This document shows, one piece after another, positions 58,116-64,000 of a DNA stretch of 64,000 nt; the first letter of the stretch is position 1; the number at the start of each line of letters is the position of its first letter. The DNA is taken from the NCBI RefSeq assembly GCF_004793475.1, contig NZ_SRYZ01000011.1, forward strand, positions 1 through 64,000. Reading direction: 5' to 3'. The notes under the pieces are model-generated. The model saw only the letters and a list, made by a program, of their open reading frames with translations. It was not told where the DNA came from and ran no database searches. The DNA is from Bacteroides muris (ex Afrizal et al. 2022). Lineage in GTDB: Bacteria; Bacteroidota; Bacteroidia; Bacteroidales; Bacteroidaceae. A program made the translations under genes and the position numbers.

Positions 58116-59483
58116 TTATCCGAATAGGGCACGGAATGCTTCTTCCACCTTCCGCACCGGTATCAATTCCATTTTAATCTTTTTCGTGTTCAGTCCTTGC
58201 ATGTTATACTTGGGAAGTATGAATCGCTTGAATCCAAGTTTCTCTGCTTCTCCGATACGTTGCTCTATGCGGTTGACAGGACGTATTTCGCCTGACAGGC
58301 CTATCTCTCCCGCCATGCATACCTCCGGTTCTACGGCTGTGTCCATGTTGCTGGAGAGGATGGCGCTGATGACAGCCAGGTCTATGGCGGGATCGTTTAC
58401 CTTCAATCCTCCGGCAATGTTGAGAAACACGTCTTTCTGTGCCAGCTTGAAGCCTACACGTTTTTCCAATACGGCCAGCAGCATATTCATGCGGCGGATG
58501 TCGAATCCCGTGGCAGAACGTTGCGGGTTGCCATATACAGCGCTGCTGACCAATGCCTGCGTTTCGATGAGGAACGGCCTGACGCCTTCTATCGCCGAGG
58601 CAATGGCTATGCCGCTCATGCCTTCATGGTCCTGGCTCAGCAGCAGTTCGGAGGGGTTGCTTACCTGTCGTAATCCATCTTGCCGCATTTCGTAGATACC
58701 CAGTTCGGCGGTACTTCCGAAGCGGTTCTTGATGCTGCGTAGGATACGGTACATATAATGTTGGTCGCCCTCGAACTGGAGTACGGTATCCACGATATGT
58801 TCCAGTACCTTGGGACCGGCTATGCTGCCTTCCTTATTGATATGCCCGATGAGGATGACCGCCGTATGCGTTTCCTTGGCAAAGCGCAGGATGGAAGCGG
58901 AACATTCCCGCACCTGAGCGATGCTCCCCGGCGAGGATTCGAGGGTTTCGGTAGAAATCGTCTGTATGGAGTCGATGATGACTATGTCCGGACGAATGTT
59001 CTTGACGTGGACGTAAATCTGTTCCAAGGAAGTTTCGCACACGATGAGGCAGTCACTGGAAGTGTTTGTCAAGCGGTCGGCACGCAGTTTCAACTGGCGG
59101 GTGCTTTCTTCACCGGATACATAAAGGATGCGTTTCTCCGGTATGCGGAGTATGGTCTGTAGCACCAGGGTGGATTTGCCGATGCCCGGTTCGCCGCCAA
59201 TCAGTACAAGAGAGCCTTGTACAAGACCGCCGCCAAGTACCCGGTTCAGCTCGGCGTCATGGAGGTCGATACGCGGCTCGTCATCGGCCACAATTTCATG
59301 GAGGGTGACGGGTTTGGCCTTGGCAGTTGCTATGCCCGATACGGGACGCTTGTTCACCACTTCTTTCCGCACCACCTCTTCCACATACGTGTTCCACATT
59401 CCGCACGACGGGCATTTGCCTACCCATTTGGGAGAGTCTTGCCCGCAGTTGCTGCATACATAAACCGTCTTTTCTTTAGCCAT
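58116..59483 (-). CDS. radA: DNA repair protein RadA
   Basis: The 455-residue protein has an N-terminal zinc finger (CSNCGQDSPKWVGKCPSCGMW), Walker A GEPGIGKST, the RadA-specific KNRFGS motif, and a C-terminal Lon-like domain (from about 290) with the LALAS- or ALVS-like stretches. It promotes branch migration during recombination. A TACCTTTG box (59520-59513, minus strand) lies about 30 bases upstream. It may be co-transcribed with the oxidoreductase gene, whose start follows six bases on. Confidence 0.96.
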   Translation of the reverse strand: MAKEKTVYVCSNCGQDSPKWVGKCPSCGMWNTYVEEVVRKEVVNKRPVSGIATAKAKPVTLHEIVADDEPRIDLHDAELNRVLGGGLVQGSLVLIGGEPGIGKSTLVLQTILRIPEKRILYVSGEESTRQLKLRADRLTNTSSDCLIVCETSLEQIYVHVKNIRPDIVIIDSIQTISTETLESSPGSIAQVRECSASILRFAKETHTAVILIGHINKEGSIAGPKVLEHIVDTVLQFEGDQHYMYRILRSIKNRFGSTAELGIYEMRQDGLRQVSNPSELLLSQDHEGMSGIAIASAIEGVRPFLIETQALVSSAVYGNPQRSATGFDIRRMNMLLAVLEKRVGFKLAQKDVFLNIAGGLKVNDPAIDLAVISAILSSNMDTAVEPEVCMAGEIGLSGEIRPVNRIEQRIGEAEKLGFKRFILPKYNMQGLNTKKIKMELIPVRKVEEAFRALFG

Positions 59484-59563
59484 AATTGAGCATTCCTTCT
59501 AAAATGATTGCCCAAAGGTACAATTTTTCGATGCAGGGCTTGCAGACTCCCATAGAGTTTTTT

Positions 59564-59571
59564 TATTTTTG
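59564..59571 (+). promoter_or_regulatory. -7 box of the carbonic anhydrase gene
   Basis: TATTTTTG matches TAnnTTTG and lies 32 bases before the ATG. The divergent radA box is at 59520-59513. Confidence 0.5.
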
Positions 59572-59603
59572 TGGGTAGAAAACAATAACATATCATAAAA
59601 GCC

Positions 59604-60146
59604 ATGATAGAAGATATTCTTGCATATAACAGACGTTTTGTAGCCGAAAAGGGGTATGAGAAATACATCACGAATAAATACCCGGATAAGAAGATTGCCA
59701 TCCTCTCTTGTATGGATACCCGTTTGACCGCTTTACTGCCGGCCGCTTTGGGCATAAAGAACGGCGATGTGAAGATGATAAAGAATGCGGGTGGAATCAT
59801 TTCGCATCCGTTTGGCAGCGTCATCCGTAGTCTGATGGTGGCCATCTATGAGTTGGGAGTGACGGAAGTTATGGTGATTGCCCACTCCGATTGCGGCGCG
59901 TGCCATATGAGCAGTGCCCAGATGATAGAGCATATGAAGACCCGGGGTATCAAGCAGGAGACGATTGATATGATTCGTTTCTGCGGAGTGGATTTTGAGT
60001 CCTGGTTATATGGATTCGAAGATACGGAGAAATCGGTAAAAGGTACGGTGGAAGCCATTATCAATCATCCGCTGATACCGAATGACATCAATGTCAGCGG
60101 TTTCATAATAGATTCTGTGACGGGAGAACTGACCCCGGTGCGGTGA
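59604..60146 (+). CDS. Beta-class carbonic anhydrase
   Basis: The 180-residue protein has the zinc ligands Cys36 (SCMDTR, with the Asp38-Arg40 pair), His94 and Cys97 (HSDCGACHM). Length and motifs fit the small type II-like beta carbonic anhydrases that hydrate CO2. CO2/bicarbonate supply matters for succinate production in Bacteroides, an inference about role. It converges on the asparaginase gene with only ten bases between stops. Confidence 0.92.
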   Translation: MIEDILAYNRRFVAEKGYEKYITNKYPDKKIAILSCMDTRLTALLPAALGIKNGDVKMIKNAGGIISHPFGSVIRSLMVAIYELGVTEVMVIAHSDCGACHMSSAQMIEHMKTRGIKQETIDMIRFCGVDFESWLYGFEDTEKSVKGTVEAIINHPLIPNDINVSGFIIDSVTGELTPVR

Positions 60147-60156
60147 TGGTTGTGCT

Positions 60157-61194
60157 TCACACGGTAATTTCCCCTGCCAGCGGCCGTCCCATCAGTTCGC
60201 GTATTTCGGCAGGCGGATAATCGTGCCCCAGGAGGAACATCAGCTTGGTTACGGCAGATTCCGTCGTACTGTCATATCCGCAGACAACTCCTGCCTGCAT
60301 CAGTTGGTAACCGGTTTCATAACGCTCCATCTCAACGGTGCCGGCGCTGCATTGGGTGACATTGACAATGATGATTCCCTGTTCGCAGGCATCGTGCAGG
60401 CGGCGTAGGAACCATTCCTTTCGGGGAGCGTTGCCGGAACCGTAGGTTTCGAGGACTACGGCTTTCAGTCCTTCAGTGGCAAGTATGGCTGCCACGACAT
60501 TTTCCTGAATACCTGGAAAAAGCTTCAGTATGGCGATGTTGGTATCGAGCAGATAGTGAGGCTCCAGTTCGCGGGGAGTGCCGTGCGTATGAATCTGCAC
60601 ATTATTATATTTAATATGTATACCGGCGGAAGCGAGTACCGGATAATTGAAGGAACGGAAAGCATTGAAGTTCTCCGCGTTCATTTTGGTGGTGCGGTTG
60701 CCGCGCATCAGGTGGTTTTCGAAGAAGATGCAGACTTCGGGCACGATGGGCCGTCCGTTGGCGTGGCAGGCGGTGGCTATCTCGATGCTGGTCAGTAGGT
60801 TTTCTTTGCCGTCTGTACGGAGCACGCCGATGGGCAGTTGTGAACCGGTCAGGATAACGGGTTTGTTCAGTCCCTCGAGCATGAAGCTGAGTGCGGATGC
60901 AGTATAGGCCATCGTATCTGTGCCATGCAGAATGACGAAACCCGTATACCGGTCGTAGTTGTCGCTGATGATGCGTACCAGTTTACGCCAGGCATCGGGG
61001 GCCATGTCCGAAGAATCCATGGGCGGGTCGAACTGATAAGTGTCGATACGGAACGCAAACCTCTGAAGCTCGGGAACATGTTTCTGCAACTGCTCGAAAT
61101 TGAAGCTTTCCAGAGCACCGGTCTCTGTATTCTCTATCATTCCAATAGTTCCGCCGGTGTATATTAGCAAAACGGAAGTGTTTTCTGGGTTCAT
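60157..61194 (-). CDS. ansA: L-asparaginase, type I (cytoplasmic)
   Basis: Starting at 61194 (MNPENTSVLLIYTGGTIGM), the 345-residue protein has the two catalytic Thr motifs: YTGGTIGM near the N terminus and the HGTDTMAYTASALSFML block. A start ten codons earlier (61224) is unlikely because a TATATTTG promoter box occupies 61229-61222. There is no signal peptide. It hydrolyses asparagine to aspartate, which feeds the aspartokinase pathway encoded next, though on the opposite strand. Confidence 0.94.
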   Translation of the reverse strand: MNPENTSVLLIYTGGTIGMIENTETGALESFNFEQLQKHVPELQRFAFRIDTYQFDPPMDSSDMAPDAWRKLVRIISDNYDRYTGFVILHGTDTMAYTASALSFMLEGLNKPVILTGSQLPIGVLRTDGKENLLTSIEIATACHANGRPIVPEVCIFFENHLMRGNRTTKMNAENFNAFRSFNYPVLASAGIHIKYNNVQIHTHGTPRELEPHYLLDTNIAILKLFPGIQENVVAAILATEGLKAVVLETYGSGNAPRKEWFLRRLHDACEQGIIIVNVTQCSAGTVEMERYETGYQLMQAGVVCGYDSTTESAVTKLMFLLGHDYPPAEIRELMGRPLAGEITV

Positions 61195-61221
61195 GCGCAC
61201 TTTTCTTTCATATTTTTCATG

Positions 61222-61229
61222 CAAATATA
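61222..61229 (-). promoter_or_regulatory. -7 box of the asparaginase gene
   Basis: TATATTTG on the minus strand, 27 bases before the chosen start. It decides between the two candidate start codons. Confidence 0.55.
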
Positions 61230-61411
61230 ATGATTTATCTTAATAATAGTATCAAAATGTTAGAAAAGAATGGACGGATATACAGAAAAAAGGTATGGAA
61301 AGTGTGAAAGTGTAAGCCGGAAGTTGTGCATATATCTTGCCTTTTTAGAGCCTTTCTATATTTTTATCGCAAAAAAGTCGTAAAAAGTGATATATTGAAT
61401 GTTTTTATTGT

Positions 61412-61419
61412 TACTTTTG
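61412..61419 (+). promoter_or_regulatory. -7 box of the thr leader/thrA unit
   Basis: TACTTTTG matches TAnnTTTG and lies 34 bases before the leader-peptide ATG. The -33 element is not clear. Confidence 0.5.
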
Positions 61420-61453
61420 CAACACTTATCATAAACGATAGAAACAAGAGACA

Positions 61454-61513
61454 ATGAACAAGTACTATCTGCATACAGTCACATCCATGTGGACTATGAC
61501 CCTTAGGGGTTAG
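61454..61513 (+). CDS. Probable thrA leader peptide
   Basis: A 19-residue frame, MNKYYLHTVTSMWTMTLRG, starts 34 bases after the promoter box and ends 129 bases before thrA. It has four Thr (positions 8, 10, 14, 16) and two internal Met (12 and 15), the end products of the aspartate-semialdehyde/homoserine pathway. Short frames enriched in the pathway's amino acids upstream of biosynthetic genes are typical attenuation leaders. A stem, CAAGCTG/CAGCTTG (61583-61599) followed by three T, is a candidate attenuator, weak by terminator standards. Translation is inferred, not shown. Confidence 0.55.
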   Translation: MNKYYLHTVTSMWTMTLRG

Positions 61514-61582
61514 GGATAGTATTTTGTGTTTCTACGTGTTACACCATTTTTAAGCAGTTTTTCCATTTAATTAAAGTCAATG

Positions 61583-61602
61583 CAAGCTGTAGCAGCTTGT
61601 TT
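61583..61602 (+). terminator. Candidate attenuator stem before thrA
   Basis: CAAGCTG (61583-61589) and CAGCTTG (61593-61599) form a perfect 7-bp stem with a TAG loop and TTT behind. It is too weak to be certain. Confidence 0.35.
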
Positions 61603-61642
61603 CCGACACATTGTATCAACCATCTCAACAATATAAAGAGAA

Positions 61643-64000
61643 ATGAAAGTAATGAAATTCGGCGGAACGTCCGTAGGTTCCGTGAACAGTATTTTGAGCG
61701 TCAAGAGAATTGTAGAAGCAGTTGACGAACCGGTTATCGTGGTAGTGTCCGCATTGGGCGGCATCACGGACAAGTTGATTAACACTTCCAAGATGGCGGC
61801 AGTCGGTGATGCTTCTTACGAGAATGAGTTTCGGGAGATTGTCCACCGTCATGTGGAAATGATAAAGGAAGTGATTCCGGCAGGCGAGGCGCAGGTTGTC
61901 TTGCAGCGCCAGATTGGTGAGCTGCTCAACGAGCTGAAGGACATCTTCCAGGGTATTTATCTGATAAAAGACCTTTCGCAGAAGACATCCGATACCATTG
62001 TGAGCTATGGCGAGCGTCTTTCATCCATCATTGTTGCCCAGTTGACGGGGGCTGAATGGTTTGATTCGCGTAAGTTTATCAAGACGGAAAAGAAGCATTC
62101 CAAGCATGTACTGGATACGGACTTGACCAATTCGCTGGTACGTGAGACATTCAGCAGCCTGCCCAAGCGTGTGCTGGTTCCGGGTTTTATCGCCACAGAC
62201 AAGATGACGGGCGAGGTGACAAATCTGGGTAGAGGTGGTTCCGACTATACGGCGGCAATTATTGCTGCCGCGCTGGATGCCGACAGTCTGGAAATCTGGA
62301 CGGATGTGGACGGGTTCATGACGGCTGACCCGCGTGTGATTTCTGGGGCATATACAATCAATGAATTGAGCTATGTGGAAGCTACGGAGCTTTGTAACTT
62401 CGGTGCGAAAGTTGTCTATCCGCCGACAATCTATCCGGTTTGCCACAAGAATATCCCCATTCTGGTAAAGAATACCTTTAATCCGGAGGGGGTAGGAACT
62501 GTTATCAAGCAAGAGGCTTCCAATCCGCAGAGTAAGGCCATCAAAGGTATTTCTTCCATTAACGATACGAGCCTGATTACAGTGCAAGGCCTTGGTATGG
62601 TAGGTGTTATCGGTGTGAACTACCGTATCTTCAAGGCGTTGGCAAAGAACGGCATCAGTGTGTTCCTTGTGTCCCAGGCTTCTTCAGAGAATTCAACCTC
62701 TATCGGTGTGCGCAATGCGGATGCCGACTTGGCTTGCGAGGTACTGAACGAGGAGTTTGCCAAGGAAATCGAGATGGGAGAGATTTCCCCCATTCAGGCG
62801 GAAAAGAATCTGGCTACTGTGGCCATCGTAGGCGAGAACATGAAGCATACGCCGGGTATTGCCGGAAAATTGTTTGGTACGTTGGGACGTAACGGTATCA
62901 ATGTAATTGCCTGTGCGCAGGGTGCCTCGGAAACCAACATCTCGTTTGTTGTGGACAACAAGTCGTTGCGCAAATCGCTGAATGTTATTCATGATTCTTT
63001 CTTCTTGTCAGAATATCAGGTATTGAATCTCTTTATCTGCGGTATAGGAACCGTAGGCGGCAGCCTGATAGAGCAAATTCACAGCCAGCGCCAGAAGTTG
63101 ATGCAGGAGAACGGCTTGCAACTGAATGTAGTGGGTATCGCCGATGCAAACAAGGCCATGTTCAGCCGCGAAGGTTTCGATTTGGGACGTTTCCGTGAAG
63201 AGCTGCGGGAGAAAGGAAAGAACAGTTCCCTGGAAACGTTGCGCAATGAGATTATCGGTATGAACATCTTTAACTCTGTCTTTGTGGACTGTACGGCAAG
63301 TGCAGGCGTGGCTTCCCTTTACAAGGACTTGTTGCTGCACAATGTTTCGGTAGTGGCTGCCAATAAGATTGCCGCTTCTTCTGAATACGAGAACTACCGT
63401 GAACTGAAACAGATTGCCCGCCAACGCGGTGTGAAGTACTTGTTTGAAACGAATGTAGGCGCCGGACTCCCTATCATCAATACCATTAACGACCTTATCC
63501 ATAGCGGTGACAAGATATTGAAGATTGAAGCAGTGCTGAGTGGTACGTTGAATTACATCTTCAATAAAATCAGTGCAGACATTCCTTTCAGCAAGACCAT
63601 CAAGATGGCACAAGAGGAACGTTACTCCGAGCCCGATCCGCGTATCGACCTCAGTGGAAAGGATGTTATCCGCAAACTGGTGATTCTGGCACGCGAGGCC
63701 GGTTATCGTTTGGAACAGAGCGATGTGGAGAAGAACTTGTTTGTGCCCGATGACTTCTTTGAAGGCTCCCTGGATGACTTCTGGAAGAAAGTGCCGGGCC
63801 TCGATGCCGATTTCGAAGCCCGCCGCAAGGTGTTGGAAGCCGAGAACAAGCATTGGCGTTTCGTAGCCAAACTGGAAAACGGCAAGGCATCTGTCGGTTT
63901 ACAGGAAGTCTGTGCCAACCATCCGTTCTACGGTCTGGAGGGCAGCAATAACATCATCCTGCTGACCACGGCACGTTATAAGGAATATCCGATGATGATA
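61643..64000 (+). CDS. thrA: Bifunctional aspartokinase/homoserine dehydrogenase (partial, runs off the window)
   Basis: The frame is open from the ATG at 61643 to the last base, 786 codons, with no stop. The aspartokinase domain starts MKVMKFGGTSVGSVNS and has TLGRGGSDYTA-like NLGRGGSDYTAAIIAAAL; two ACT regions follow (around residues 320-460, SLITVQGLGMVGV and VAIVGENMKHTPGIAGKLF). The homoserine dehydrogenase half begins NLFICGIGTVGGSLIEQI (NAD(P)-binding) and includes FETNVGAGLPIINT and the EAVLSGTLNYIFN active-site block. It catalyses the first and third steps of threonine/methionine synthesis. The full protein is usually about 810-820 residues, so about 30 residues are missing at the right edge. 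Confidence 0.96.
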   Translation, partial: MKVMKFGGTSVGSVNSILSVKRIVEAVDEPVIVVVSALGGITDKLINTSKMAAVGDASYENEFREIVHRHVEMIKEVIPAGEAQVVLQRQIGELLNELKDIFQGIYLIKDLSQKTSDTIVSYGERLSSIIVAQLTGAEWFDSRKFIKTEKKHSKHVLDTDLTNSLVRETFSSLPKRVLVPGFIATDKMTGEVTNLGRGGSDYTAAIIAAALDADSLEIWTDVDGFMTADPRVISGAYTINELSYVEATELCNFGAKVVYPPTIYPVCHKNIPILVKNTFNPEGVGTVIKQEASNPQSKAIKGISSINDTSLITVQGLGMVGVIGVNYRIFKALAKNGISVFLVSQASSENSTSIGVRNADADLACEVLNEEFAKEIEMGEISPIQAEKNLATVAIVGENMKHTPGIAGKLFGTLGRNGINVIACAQGASETNISFVVDNKSLRKSLNVIHDSFFLSEYQVLNLFICGIGTVGGSLIEQIHSQRQKLMQENGLQLNVVGIADANKAMFSREGFDLGRFREELREKGKNSSLETLRNEIIGMNIFNSVFVDCTASAGVASLYKDLLLHNVSVVAANKIAASSEYENYRELKQIARQRGVKYLFETNVGAGLPIINTINDLIHSGDKILKIEAVLSGTLNYIFNKISADIPFSKTIKMAQEERYSEPDPRIDLSGKDVIRKLVILAREAGYRLEQSDVEKNLFVPDDFFEGSLDDFWKKVPGLDADFEARRKVLEAENKHWRFVAKLENGKASVGLQEVCANHPFYGLEGSNNIILLTTARYKEYPMMI

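Overview
The window looks like a chromosomal segment of a gut Bacteroides (order Bacteroidales). The evidence is the Bacteroidetes promoter signature (TTTG or CTTG, 19-20 bp, TAnnTTTG) ahead of many genes, gldH, NVEALA and BF3164-type lipoproteins, a fimbrillin-like protein with a FISUMP domain, a TamA-like lipoprotein paired with TamB, and abundant lipoboxes. Most of it is core chromosome. Accessory character is limited to decayed insertion sequences at the left edge and at 4.75-6.3 kb, a stand-alone sulfatase, and the fimbrillin locus.

Layout, left to right. An ISL3-like transposase scrap (69-210) precedes a self-regulated ABC exporter operon (387-3308) with a perfect operator. Then come a Dcu-type dicarboxylate transporter, an IS graveyard (IS110-like and IS982-like), a serine-type sulfatase, initiator tRNA-Met, TetR regulator, fabG, a pseudouridine synthase and an S9 peptidase. 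At 13-15 kb an orphan sigma-54 response regulator lies upstream of a tiny exported-protein gene that carries a sigma-54-like promoter. Next are a cyclophilin lipoprotein, an M16 peptidase, a MATE exporter, a hybrid histidine kinase, the NVEALA/BF3164 pair, tamB-tamL, a nucleotidyltransferase, an ABC-F protein, an M13 peptidase and purH. The elongasome cluster mreB-mreC-mreD-mrdA(PBP2)-rodA fills 36.8-42.6 kb. On the minus strand follow metF-holB-ricT-gldH and the fimbrillin/FISUMP gene. The rest is metA, a U32 (RlhA-like) protein, a zinc-ribbon membrane protein, a TonB-dependent receptor with a LuxR-type regulator, a FAD oxidoreductase, radA, carbonic anhydrase, asparaginase and thrA. thrA has a threonine/methionine-containing leader peptide and runs off the right edge.

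The most unusual signal is non-coding. Four intergenic regions (about 13.03, 30.65, 42.67 and 55.68 kb) each hold a short tandem array with an exact 22-bp period, built of inverted repeats. The core sequence differs at each site, but the period and the position 3' of genes are the same. A second recurrent class is short AT-rich junction repeats (ATTTACGATT-like and AATTGACAATTG-like) at gene joints; one copy appears to have entered a coding sequence in frame.

All functional calls come from motifs and family knowledge read by eye. No database search was run.
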